DNA from: an uncultured Frankiales bacterium
GTDB lineage: Bacteria; Actinomycetota; Actinomycetes; Mycobacteriales; SCTD01
Reading direction: 5' to 3'
Assembly (NCBI GenBank): GCA_946479905.1
Contig: CAMLIA010000046.1
Location: forward strand, 1 to 23,801
DNA length: 23,801 nucleotides
The notes below the pieces were generated by a model. That model saw only the letters and a program-made list of their open reading frames with translations, was not told the origin of the DNA and did no database searches. Numbering within the stretch: position 1 is the stretch's first letter; each line of letters opens with the position of its first letter. The position numbers and the translations under genes are program-made. Of the stretch, positions 7,828-14,270 are shown piece by piece.

Positions 7828-7877
7828 CTGCGTCCTCAGACCCGAGCCTGTCCGACGGAGCACTTCTGAGGACGCAG
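7828..7877. terminator. 13-bp inverted repeat between convergent genes (bidirectional terminator candidate)
   Basis: CTGCGTCCTCAGA (7828-7840) is exactly complementary to TCTGAGGACGCAG (7865-7877), with a 24-base loop. It sits between the converging kinase and DUF3000 stop codons. The stem is long enough to end transcription from both sides, although no U tract is present and the loop is longer than in classical terminators. Confidence 0.6.
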
Positions 7878-7885
7878 CGGAGGCG

Positions 7886-8461
7886 TCAGCGGAGGGGGGT
7901 GACTCCCACCGGGGGCAGGCCGGCGGTCATGCAGAGCAGGTCGCACCACGCCAGCAGGTGCACGCCCAGGTCGAGCGAGCCGTCCAGACCGGCGAGCGGG
8001 CTCCACGACGCCCGCACCTCGACCTCGTTGGTCTCCTGCGGGTCCTCGACCAGGCCGAAGGTGAGCGACGCCGTGCGCGTCACGGTCCCGCCGGCAGCCT
8101 GGTGCCCGGCGGCGCGCCCGTCGAGGGCGTCCTTCAGCCAGCTCCAGCCGACCTCGGCGAGCGCGGGGTCCCCGGCCATCTCGGCGTCGACGTCGGCGCT
8201 GACGAAGGCCACCACGCGGGTGTCGCCGCGCCAGCCGTCCTGACCGTCCGGGTCGTGCAGGACGACGAAGCGACCCGTCGCGACCTCCACGCCCTCGCGC
8301 AGCACCTCGGCGCTGAAGGCCACCGCGTGGGGGGCGAGCCGGCGGGGCGCGGGTACCTCGGAGATCTCGAGCGCTCCCGGTCGCGTGACGTCCCGGATGG
8401 CCGCGTGCAGGCCGTCGACGGCGCGCGAGAAGACCGTCGGGGCGGACAGGGGGACGGCCAC
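7886..8461 (-). CDS. DUF3000-family protein
   Basis: A 191-residue soluble protein that I recognise as the actinobacterial DUF3000 family by its length, its N-terminal block (APRRLAPHAVAFSAEV), the central GRFVVLHDPDGQDGWRGDTR and its place near hemE and RNase D. No catalytic motif, signal peptide or membrane helix is visible, and the function is not known to me. GTG at 8461 is preceded by TAACGT with a 6-base gap, pointing to a leaderless mRNA. It is transcribed divergently from the EamA exporter gene with 62 bases between starts. Confidence 0.85.
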   Translation of the reverse strand: MAVPLSAPTVFSRAVDGLHAAIRDVTRPGALEISEVPAPRRLAPHAVAFSAEVLREGVEVATGRFVVLHDPDGQDGWRGDTRVVAFVSADVDAEMAGDPALAEVGWSWLKDALDGRAAGHQAAGGTVTRTASLTFGLVEDPQETNEVEVRASWSPLAGLDGSLDLGVHLLAWCDLLCMTAGLPPVGVTPLR

Positions 8462-8467
8462 CCCTCC

Positions 8468-8473
8468 ACGTTA
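8468..8473 (-). promoter_or_regulatory. -10 box (TAACGT) of leaderless DUF3000 transcript
   Basis: On the minus strand TAACGT is followed by exactly six bases and then the GTG of the DUF3000 gene. The same hexamer and spacing are found before hemE, which strengthens both calls. Confidence 0.6.
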
Positions 8474-8511
8474 CGGCGGCCGTGCCCGTCCGCCGAGTCG
8501 GCGCGCCGTCC

Positions 8512-8517
8512 TAGGGT
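8512..8517 (+). promoter_or_regulatory. -10 box (TAGGGT) of leaderless exporter transcript
   Basis: TAGGGT fits TANNNT and is followed by six bases and the ATG at 8524. There is no Shine-Dalgarno sequence, as expected if translation begins at the 5' end of the mRNA. Confidence 0.6.
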
Positions 8518-8523
8518 CACCGG

Positions 8524-9351
8524 ATGCCCGTCCTGCTCGCGCTGCTCGCCAGCCTGCTGTGGGGTGCGTCGGACTTCCTCGGCGGCACGGCGGCCATGCG
8601 GTTGCGGTCCCTGGTCGTGGTCGGGTGCTCGCAGGCCGGTGTGCTGCTGCTGCTCGTCCCGCTGGCCCTGACCGTCGGGGACCGCCCCGACCACCTGTGG
8701 GCCGCCCCGCTGGCCGGGCTCGCCGGCCTGATCGGGCTGGGCGCCTTCTACGCCGCGCTGGCGGCCGGGACCATGGGGGTGATCGCGCCGATCGCGGCGG
8801 CCGGCGCCGTCGTACCCGTGGTCGTCGGGCTGGCACGAGGGGAGTCGCCGAGCGCGCTGCAGCTCGCCGGGATCGCTCTCGCGATGGTGGGGGTCGTGCT
8901 CGGCAGCGGGCCCGAGCTCAGCGGTGGCGCGCCGGTGCGGCCGCTGCTGCTGGCGCTGGTGTCCGCCCTGGCATTCGGGTCGGTGGCCGTGCTGGTCGCC
9001 GAGGGCAGCAAGGGCAGGTCGGGCGCGATCGTCGTCACGCTGCTCGTGATGCGCAGCAGCGCCCTCGGCCTGCTGGCGGCGGTGTGGCTGGTCCGGCGCG
9101 TCGAGCTCGGCGTGCGGGCGGCCGACCTGCCGCTGCTGGCCGCCATCGGCCTCGGTGACGTCGGCGCGAACGCGTGCTTCGCGATCGCCTCCCGCTCCGG
9201 CCTGCTCAGCGTCGTGGCCGTGCTCGCGTCGCTCTACCCGGTCGTCACGGTGCTGCTGGCCCGGCAGGTCCACGACGAGCGGCTGCGGCCGATCCAGGTC
9301 GCCGGGGTCCTCGGCACCCTCGGCGGCGTGGCGCTGCTGGCCGCCGGATAG
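8524..9351 (+). CDS. EamA/DMT-family membrane transporter
   Basis: A 275-residue, almost wholly hydrophobic protein with about ten membrane helices arranged as two EamA repeats. The first begins at LLALLASLLWGASDFLGG, the family's typical opening. The second begins at about residue 140 (LLLALVSALAFGSVAVLVAE). The end, IQVAGVLGTLGGVALLAAG, is also typical. Members move metabolites or amino acids across the cytoplasmic membrane, usually outwards; the substrate cannot be deduced. ATG at 8524 has no ribosome-binding site but has a well-placed -10 box. The stop is only two bases from that of the convergent small gene. Confidence 0.88.
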   Translation: MPVLLALLASLLWGASDFLGGTAAMRLRSLVVVGCSQAGVLLLLVPLALTVGDRPDHLWAAPLAGLAGLIGLGAFYAALAAGTMGVIAPIAAAGAVVPVVVGLARGESPSALQLAGIALAMVGVVLGSGPELSGGAPVRPLLLALVSALAFGSVAVLVAEGSKGRSGAIVVTLLVMRSSALGLLAAVWLVRRVELGVRAADLPLLAAIGLGDVGANACFAIASRSGLLSVVAVLASLYPVVTVLLARQVHDERLRPIQVAGVLGTLGGVALLAAG

Positions 9352-9353
9352 GG

Positions 9354-9512
9354 CTACGCCGCCCGGCGCTCCGGAACCAGCACGCCGGCGAAGGTGATCG
9401 CCGTCCCGCAGATCACGCACATCAGGTCGTCGACCGGGTCCTCGGTGACGGGCTGCACGAACATCGCGACGGCGTCGCAGTCCTTGCAGAGCATCTCGAT
9501 GGGCTCGTCCAT
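9354..9512 (-). CDS. 52-residue four-cysteine (zinc-ribbon-like) protein
   Basis: This short gene fills the gap between the exporter and hemE. It starts with ATG at 9512, ends with TAG at 9354-9356 and encodes 52 residues. Two CxxC pairs, CKDC (C9, C12) and CVIC (C32, C35), are 19 residues apart, the pattern of a small zinc ribbon or rubredoxin-like metal site. The rest is acidic in the middle and ends VPERRAA. Codons end in G or C almost throughout, which supports coding. CACCGTGAGGAC before the ATG mirrors the TAACGTGAGGAC before hemE, suggesting paired divergent promoters. No function can be assigned; metal binding is inferred from the cysteines alone. Confidence 0.72.
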   Translation of the reverse strand: MDEPIEMLCKDCDAVAMFVQPVTEDPVDDLMCVICGTAITFAGVLVPERRAA

Positions 9513-9551
9513 GTCCTCACGGTGACACGGCCCTCCGACAAATCGTGGGAC

Positions 9552-9557
9552 TAACGT
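9552..9557 (+). promoter_or_regulatory. -10 box (TAACGT) of leaderless hemE transcript
   Basis: TAACGT is followed by GAGGAC and the hemE GTG at 9564, the same six-base spacing as upstream of DUF3000 and the exporter. It probably drives hemE and the closely linked cgoX. Confidence 0.6.
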
Positions 9558-9563
9558 GAGGAC

Positions 9564-10568
9564 GTGTCAGCGTTCCTGCAGGCCTGCCGTCGCGAGCCGG
9601 TCCCGCACACCCCGGTCTGGTTCATGCGGCAGGCGGGCCGAGCGCTGCCGGAGTACCGCGCGCTGCGCGAGGGCATCGGCATGCTCGACTCCTGCTTCCG
9701 GCCGGACCTCGTCACCGAGATCACGCTGCAGCCGGTGCGCCGCTTCGGGGTGGACGCCGCCATCTTCTTCAGCGACATCGTGGTGCCGCTGAAGGCCGTC
9801 GGGGTCGACCTCGACATCGTCGCCGGCGTCGGCCCGGTCGTCGCCACACCGTTCCGGACCGCCGCCGACCTGCCGGCCCTGCTCGAGGGGCTGCCCGAGG
9901 TCACGGAGGCGGTCGGGCTGCTCGTCAAGGAGCTCGGCGAGACCCCGCTGATCGGGTTCGCCGGCGCCCCCTTCACCCTCGCGTCGTACCTGGTCGAGGG
10001 CGGGCCGTCGAAGGACCAGCGCCGCACGAAGGCCCTGATGTACGGCGACCCCGACCTGTGGCACCAGCTCATGGAGCGGCTGGCCGACATCACCCTGGCC
10101 TTCCTGCGGGTCCAGGTCGACGCGGGCGCCTCGGCCGTCCAGCTCTTCGACTCCTGGGTGGGGGCGCTGCCCGCCGAGGACTACCGCGCGTTCGTGCAGC
10201 CGCACTCGGCCCGCATCCTCGCCGGGGTCGCCGACGTGCCGCGGATCCACTTCGGGGTCGGGACGGGCGAGCTGCTGCACGACATGGGCGCCGCCGGGGC
10301 GGATGTCGTCGGCGTCGACTTCCGGGTGCCGCTGGACCAGGCCGCGATCCGCGTCGGCCCGGGGAAGGCGTTGCAGGGCAACCTCGACCCGACGGTGGTC
10401 TTCGCGCCCTGGCCGGTCGTCGAGCGGATGGTCGACCGGGTCCTGGAGCAGGGCCGCAGTGCCGAGGGCCACGTGTTCAACCTCGGGCACGGGGTGCTCC
10501 CGGAGACCGACCCCGACGTGCTCACCCGCATCGTCGAGCACGTCCACGCGCGCACGTCCGCTGCCTGA
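9564..10568 (+). CDS. hemE: Uroporphyrinogen III decarboxylase
   Basis: A 334-residue cytoplasmic enzyme that removes four carboxyl groups from uroporphyrinogen III to give coproporphyrinogen III. The signature [13 protein letters not shown] (R22, R26) and the catalytic aspartate D71 in FFSDIVVPL are in place. So are [17 protein letters not shown] and the C-terminal [14 protein letters not shown]. Its length is normal for the family. Translation starts at GTG 9564, apparently on a leaderless mRNA. The cgoX ATG lies three bases after the stop, so the two form an operon. In Gram-positive bacteria the product feeds the coproporphyrin-dependent heme route, and the next two genes are later steps of that same route. 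Confidence 0.97.
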   Translation: MSAFLQACRREPVPHTPVWFMRQAGRALPEYRALREGIGMLDSCFRPDLVTEITLQPVRRFGVDAAIFFSDIVVPLKAVGVDLDIVAGVGPVVATPFRTAADLPALLEGLPEVTEAVGLLVKELGETPLIGFAGAPFTLASYLVEGGPSKDQRRTKALMYGDPDLWHQLMERLADITLAFLRVQVDAGASAVQLFDSWVGALPAEDYRAFVQPHSARILAGVADVPRIHFGVGTGELLHDMGAAGADVVGVDFRVPLDQAAIRVGPGKALQGNLDPTVVFAPWPVVERMVDRVLEQGRSAEGHVFNLGHGVLPETDPDVLTRIVEHVHARTSAA

Positions 10569-10571
10569 CGC

Positions 10572-11867
10572 ATGACCCGCGTCGCAGTCGTCGGTGCCGG
10601 CCTTGCCGGCCTGGCGGCCGCGCGGGACCTGCTCGCGGCCGGCCACGAGGTGGTCGTCCTCGAGAGCACCGCCGTGGTCGGCGGCAAGGTCCGCGCCAGC
10701 GAGGTCGGCGGGCAGCTGGTCGACGAGGGCGCCGACTCGATGCTGCGCCGGGTCCCGTGGGGCGTCGAGCTGGCCGCGTCCGTGGGCCTGCCGGTCGTCT
10801 CCCCGGCCACAGGTGCGGCCTCGCTCTGGACGGACTCCCTGCGCCCGCTGCCGACGGGCACGGTGATGGGCATCCCCACCGACCTCGACGCGGTCCGCGA
10901 CGTGACCGGCCCGGTCACCGAGGTCCTCGGGGAGCCGGTCACGGAGGACCTCAGCGTCGGGGAGCTGGTGCGCAGCCGGCTCGGCGACGCGGTGGTCGAC
11001 CGGCTCGTCGACCCGCTGCTCGGCGGGGTGTACGCCGGTCGCGCCGACGGCCTGTCGGTGCAGGCGACGCTGCCGCAGCTGTGGCCGCACCTCGCGGACC
11101 ACCGCAGCCTGGTGGAGGCGGCTCGCGCGGCCCGCGGCGAGCCCTCGCCGGGCCCGGTGTTCGCGCAGACGGCGGGCAGCCTGGGCCTGCTCCCTCCTGC
11201 CCTCGCCGCGGGGCTCGACGTCCGGCTCTCGACCACCGTCCGGGGGCTGGCCCGGACCGCCACCGGGTGGCGGCTCGAGACCGGGTCGGCCGCGGCCCCG
11301 TCGTACCTCGACGTCGACGGCGTGGTCCTCGCCGTGCCCGCCGCCCCCGCCGCGAGGCTGCTGCGCGAGCACGTCCCGACCGAGGAGCTGGCGGCGGTGA
11401 CCTACGCCAGCGTCGCGATCGTGACCCTCGTCCTCGACGGACCCAGCCCCGGTGCGGGCTCGGGCTACCTCGTGCCCGCCGTCACCGGCCGCAGCACCAA
11501 GGCGGTGACCTTCACCAGCCGCAAGTGGGACCGGCCCGGGCCGGCGGTCGTGCGCGCCTCGATCGGGCGCGTCGGCGAGGAGAGCGCCCTGCAGCACGAG
11601 GACCGCGAGCTCGTCGACACGGTGCGGGCCGAGCTGCGCGAGGCGGTGGGGGAGGTCCCGCCCGTGCTGGACAGCCGGGTCACCCGGTGGGGCGGCGGGC
11701 TCCCGCAGTACGCCCCTGGGCACCTCGACGTCGTACGCCGGCTGCGCGCGCGCCTCCCGGCGGGGCTGGCGGTGGCGGGAGCGGCCTACGACGGCGTCGG
11801 CGTGCCGGCGGTGATCCGGAGCGGGCAGCTCGCGGCGCAGGAGATCACGGGTGCGCGCGGCACCTGA
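10572..11867 (+). CDS. cgoX: Coproporphyrinogen III oxidase, HemY/CgoX type (FAD)
   Basis: A 431-residue FAD enzyme of the HemG/HemY amine-oxidase-like family. The Rossmann motif VAVVGAGLAGLAAARDLL is at residues 3-20. The usual LLGGVYAGRADGLS is near residue 160 and the closing FAD-contact segment AGAAYDGVGVPAVIRSGQLA is at the C-terminus. Such proteins are often named protoporphyrinogen oxidase (hemG or hemY). In actinobacteria with ChdC they oxidise coproporphyrinogen III to coproporphyrin III with O2. The presence of chdC 54 bases downstream supports that role here. It starts at ATG 10572, directly after hemE. The substrate assignment rests on pathway knowledge, not on visible residues. 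Confidence 0.93.
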   Translation: MTRVAVVGAGLAGLAAARDLLAAGHEVVVLESTAVVGGKVRASEVGGQLVDEGADSMLRRVPWGVELAASVGLPVVSPATGAASLWTDSLRPLPTGTVMGIPTDLDAVRDVTGPVTEVLGEPVTEDLSVGELVRSRLGDAVVDRLVDPLLGGVYAGRADGLSVQATLPQLWPHLADHRSLVEAARAARGEPSPGPVFAQTAGSLGLLPPALAAGLDVRLSTTVRGLARTATGWRLETGSAAAPSYLDVDGVVLAVPAAPAARLLREHVPTEELAAVTYASVAIVTLVLDGPSPGAGSGYLVPAVTGRSTKAVTFTSRKWDRPGPAVVRASIGRVGEESALQHEDRELVDTVRAELREAVGEVPPVLDSRVTRWGGGLPQYAPGHLDVVRRLRARLPAGLAVAGAAYDGVGVPAVIRSGQLAAQEITGARGT

Positions 11868-11909
11868 GCGGCGGCTGTCCTCGGGTTCTCCGCCCGGGAC
11901 GACCTGTAG

Positions 11910-11915
11910 GACAAT
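11910..11915 (+). promoter_or_regulatory. Candidate -10 box (GACAAT) of leaderless chdC transcript
   Basis: GACAAT is followed by exactly six bases and then the chdC ATG. It departs from TANNNT only at the first base. The 54-base gap after cgoX leaves room for an independent promoter. Confidence 0.45.
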
Positions 11916-11921
11916 GGGGGC

Positions 11922-12617
11922 ATGGCCGAGAGCACGCTGTCCGCGAAGGAGCTGAACGACCAGCTCCTCTACACCACGTACGCCGTCTTCAAGGTGACGT
12001 CGCCGCTGCCCGCCGACCGGGTGGGGATCGCCGCCGAGGCGCAGGGGCTGCTCGACGAGGTGCTGGAGAAGGACGTCTACACCCGCGGCACGTACGACCT
12101 GCAGGGCTACAAGGCCGAGGCCGACCTGCTCGTCTGGTGGACGTGCCCCGACCCCGACGTGCTGCAGGACGCCTACAGCCGGTTCCGCACCACCCAGCTG
12201 GGCCGGCACCTGTCGGTGGTCTGGTCGTCGGTGGGCCTGCACCGGCCGGCGGAGTTCAACCGCAACCACATCCCGGCGTACGTGCGCCGCGAGGACCCCA
12301 AGCGCTACGTCTGCGTGTACCCGTTCAACCGGTCCCTCGACTGGTACCTGCTGCCCGACTACGAGCGCCGCGGCATGCTCGCCGAGCACGGCCAGCAGGG
12401 CCGCGAGTTCGAGGACGTCCGGGCGAACACCGTGGCGGCGTTCGGGCTCGGCGACTACGAGTGGCTGCTGGCCTTCGAGGCCGACGAGCTGCACCGCATC
12501 GTCGACTGCCTGCGGCACCTGCGCGGCTCCCGCGCCCGGCTGCACACCAAGCTCGAGACGCCGTTCTGGACAGGTGCGCGCAAGCCGCTCGCCGAGATCG
12601 TGGCCGCACTACCCTGA
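11922..12617 (+). CDS. chdC: Coproheme decarboxylase (HemQ, chlorite dismutase family)
   Basis: A 231-residue cytoplasmic enzyme that performs the last step of coproporphyrin-dependent heme synthesis, decarboxylating two propionates of coproheme with hydrogen peroxide to give heme b. Y133 in YPFNRSLDWY matches the catalytic tyrosine. H156 in GMLAEHGQQG matches the proximal heme ligand. H116 in FNRNHIP corresponds to the extra histidine described in actinobacterial enzymes. The Tyr-His distance of 23 residues equals that of the Corynebacterium diphtheriae enzyme (Y135/H158, from memory). It lacks the arginine context of true chlorite dismutases and lies with hemE and cgoX, so HemQ is the right call. 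Ferrochelatase is not in this window. Confidence 0.95.
   Translation: MAESTLSAKELNDQLLYTTYAVFKVTSPLPADRVGIAAEAQGLLDEVLEKDVYTRGTYDLQGYKAEADLLVWWTCPDPDVLQDAYSRFRTTQLGRHLSVVWSSVGLHRPAEFNRNHIPAYVRREDPKRYVCVYPFNRSLDWYLLPDYERRGMLAEHGQQGREFEDVRANTVAAFGLGDYEWLLAFEADELHRIVDCLRHLRGSRARLHTKLETPFWTGARKPLAEIVAALP
12610..12615 (+). promoter_or_regulatory. Candidate -10 box (TACCCT) for the NodB lipoprotein gene
   Basis: TACCCT overlaps the last codons of chdC and fits TANNNT. Transcription would start near 12622 and leave a leader of about 60 bases before the TTG at 12684. The leader ends with GGGGGG (12672-12677) as Shine-Dalgarno, followed by CCCC next to the start codon that could pair with it. Confidence 0.3.
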
Positions 12618-12683
12618 ACCGGGCAACCTCCGACGCGGCCGGTGCGTCTGGAGAGCCAACGATCGTCCCTTGGGGGGTTCCCC

Positions 12684-13736
12684 TTGTCCCGCCGCGCCGC
12701 GTCGCTCGCCGGCTGCGTGCTGCTCGCAGCGTGCTCGGCGTCCGGGGGCCTGCCGGCGACCCCGACGATCCGGGTCGCCGGCGCCCAGGTCGCGGCCGAA
12801 GGCGTCTCGACGGTCGCGCAGGCCCTGAAGGAGGCCGGCGTCTCCGTACCCGCCGGTGAGCTGCTGTCCATCCGGACGCACCGCCCGCTGGGACCGGACC
12901 GGCACCCGGGCCGGGTGCTCGTCGACGGCCGCCCGGCACTGGTGGCGGCGCCCGTCGCGCCCGGCGCGGTCATCACCGTGCAGGGCGGCGGCGACGTCAC
13001 CGAGGCCGCGGAGACGGTGACGCTGCTCGTGCCCGCCAACAAGGGACTCGCGAGCCTGCGGCGGGCGGCCCGGCCCGGCCGGGTCAGCGTCGTGCGCGGC
13101 GTCGTCTCGCACGAGGTCGTGCGCCGGACGGTGCTCAGCAAGCCCTACGACGGCGTGCTGCTGTCCGCGCGGCCGGTGGCGCTCACCTTCGACGACGGGC
13201 CGAACCCGGTGTGGACCCCGAGGATCCTCGCGGCGCTGGCGCAGGCGAACGTACGGGCCACGTTCTGCCTCATCGGCCGGCAGGCGGAGCAGTACCCCGC
13301 GCTCGTCAGGGCGATCGTCGCCGGCGGCCACACCCTCTGCAACCACACCTGGGACCACGACGAGCGGCTCAACCACCGCAGCGAGGCCGACATCCTCAAG
13401 GAGATGACCAAGTCCCAGGCCGCGATCACGGCCGCGAGCGGCGGTGTCGCCCCCCAGTTCTTCCGCGCACCGGGTGGTGCCTGGTCGCCGCAGGTCGAGC
13501 TGCTCGCGCGCCGGCTGCACATGACCCCGCTGAAGTGGACCGTCGACCCGCGCGACTGGGCCCGCCCGGGTCCGGGGCACATCATCGGTGCGGTGATGGC
13601 CCGGCTGCGTCCCGGCGGGATCGTGCTGCTCCACGACGGCGGCGGCAGGCGGGACCAGACGCTCGCGGCGCTGCACTACTTCCTGGTGCGGCTGCCGGCG
13701 TACAAGTACACCTTCCAGGTGCCCCGCACGGCCTGA
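12684..13736 (+). CDS. Lipoprotein polysaccharide deacetylase (DUF348-like + NodB)
   Basis: I start this at TTG 12684 (350 residues) because it gives a clean lipoprotein signal, MSRRAASLAGCVLLAAC, with lipobox LAAC (C17), and it has GGGGGG six bases upstream. GTG 12642 in the same frame would add 14 residues. The exported part begins with a region of about 90 residues that looks like the DUF348 ubiquitin-like fold (GVSTVAQALKEAGV). The NodB carbohydrate esterase domain follows: LTFDDGP (catalytic D170, metal D171), the metal histidines in HTWDHD (H221, H225), FRAPGG and LLHDGGG. It should deacetylate a cell-wall polymer such as peptidoglycan on the outer face of the membrane. The exact substrate is not visible. 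Its stop lies inside a hairpin shared with the convergent gene. Confidence 0.87.
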   Translation: MSRRAASLAGCVLLAACSASGGLPATPTIRVAGAQVAAEGVSTVAQALKEAGVSVPAGELLSIRTHRPLGPDRHPGRVLVDGRPALVAAPVAPGAVITVQGGGDVTEAAETVTLLVPANKGLASLRRAARPGRVSVVRGVVSHEVVRRTVLSKPYDGVLLSARPVALTFDDGPNPVWTPRILAALAQANVRATFCLIGRQAEQYPALVRAIVAGGHTLCNHTWDHDERLNHRSEADILKEMTKSQAAITAASGGVAPQFFRAPGGAWSPQVELLARRLHMTPLKWTVDPRDWARPGPGHIIGAVMARLRPGGIVLLHDGGGRRDQTLAALHYFLVRLPAYKYTFQVPRTA

Positions 13737-13751
13737 CCGCAGGTCGTCAGG
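13732..13751. terminator. Stop-overlapping hairpin between convergent genes
   Basis: CCTGAC (13732-13737) pairs with GTCAGG (13746-13751) across eight bases. The TGA of the deacetylase and the TGA of the minus-strand ATP-binding gene are both part of the stem. The layout repeats that at 15064-15083. No U tract follows; action as a two-way terminator is inference. Confidence 0.4.
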
Positions 13752-14136
13752 TCGGGATCGTGAAGTAGACGCCCTTGGCGAAGCCGCGCAGCTGGCTGCT
13801 GGGGGTGACGCCCCACTGCTCGGCGAGCGTCGAGACCAGGCCGACCCCGCGGCCGGTGGCCGCCAGCGTCGAGGGCTGCCGGACGCGGGGTACGACGGAC
13901 GAGCCGTCGAGCACGTCCACCCGCAGCGCGGCCGACGTGCGGGAAACGACCACGGCGAACCCCGTCCGCGCGTGCAGCACGGAGTTCGTGGCCAGCTCGG
14001 ACGTCAGCAGGGTCGCGGTGTCGATGAGGTCGTCGAGGCCCCAGTCGTCGAGCACGCGTCGGACGAACCTGCGGGCCTGGCCGACGCTCGCGGGATCTGC
14101 GGGCAGGTCCACGCGAGCGGAGAGGGGCTGAGCCAC
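13747..14136 (-). CDS. RsbW-like ATP-binding protein (HATPase_c_2, anti-sigma/regulatory kinase type)
   Basis: A 129-residue single GHKL ATPase domain of the kind found in anti-sigma factors and regulatory serine kinases. The N box is SELATNSVLHA and the G2 region is TGRGVGLVSTLAEQWG. The G1 region (DVLDGSSVVPRV) lacks a normal DxGxG, as in many actinobacterial relatives. The genes alongside include no sigma factor and no STAS-domain antagonist, so its partner must be elsewhere. GTG at 14136 is preceded by CACAAT with a 6-base gap, consistent with a leaderless mRNA. Family assignment is good; its role in stress or development is a guess. Confidence 0.85.
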   Translation of the reverse strand: MAQPLSARVDLPADPASVGQARRFVRRVLDDWGLDDLIDTATLLTSELATNSVLHARTGFAVVVSRTSAALRVDVLDGSSVVPRVRQPSTLAATGRGVGLVSTLAEQWGVTPSSQLRGFAKGVYFTIPT

Positions 14137-14142
14137 CCGGAC

Positions 14143-14148
14143 ATTGTG
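14143..14148 (-). promoter_or_regulatory. Candidate -10 box (CACAAT) of the RsbW-like gene
   Basis: On the minus strand CACAAT lies six bases before the GTG at 14136, similar to GACAAT before chdC. It matches TANNNT at the second and last positions only. Confidence 0.35.
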
Positions 14149-14220
14149 ACTGAAACGCGTTCTGCCGCGATCACCCGAGTGGTGGTCCGCGTGTCGGCCG
14201 ACCGGAGGAACGGACGAAGA

Positions 14221-14264
14221 GGGCCGAACGTCCCTATCGGACGGACCGGCCCGCGGCGGATGCT
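14221..14264 (+). promoter_or_regulatory. Promoter of the hemerythrin-cupin operon with imperfect palindrome
   Basis: GGGCCGAACGTCCC (14221-14234) is an imperfect palindrome. After a gap of 24 bases comes GATGCT (14259-14264), then six bases and the ATG at 14271, so the mRNA is probably leaderless. The palindrome would be centred near -43. The geometry and the heptamer GATGCTG are shared with the narK promoter. The palindrome resembles the DosR/DevR box (GGGACTTTNGNCCC) at 8 of 12 fixed positions. Confidence 0.5.
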
Positions 14265-14270
14265 GCGGTC

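Noticed and set aside
9567..12545. A 992-codon minus-strand frame opposite hemE, cgoX and chdC
   Set aside because: Shadow of three well-supported genes; its translation has no domain and mirrors their codon bias.
11922..12617. Chlorite dismutase function linked to nitrate or chlorate respiration
   Set aside because: The tyrosine/histidine pattern and the hem gene context match coproheme decarboxylase; the nar genes are separated by other genes.
12618..12683. A c-di-AMP (ydaO-type) riboswitch before the cell-wall deacetylase gene
   Set aside because: The leader is only about 60 bases and I cannot find the conserved ydaO blocks; only a simple G-rich Shine-Dalgarno facing CCCC is visible.
13747..14136. 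A partner-switch operon around the RsbW-like gene
   Set aside because: No sigma factor, STAS protein or PP2C phosphatase is found on either side, so only the single ATPase domain is reported.
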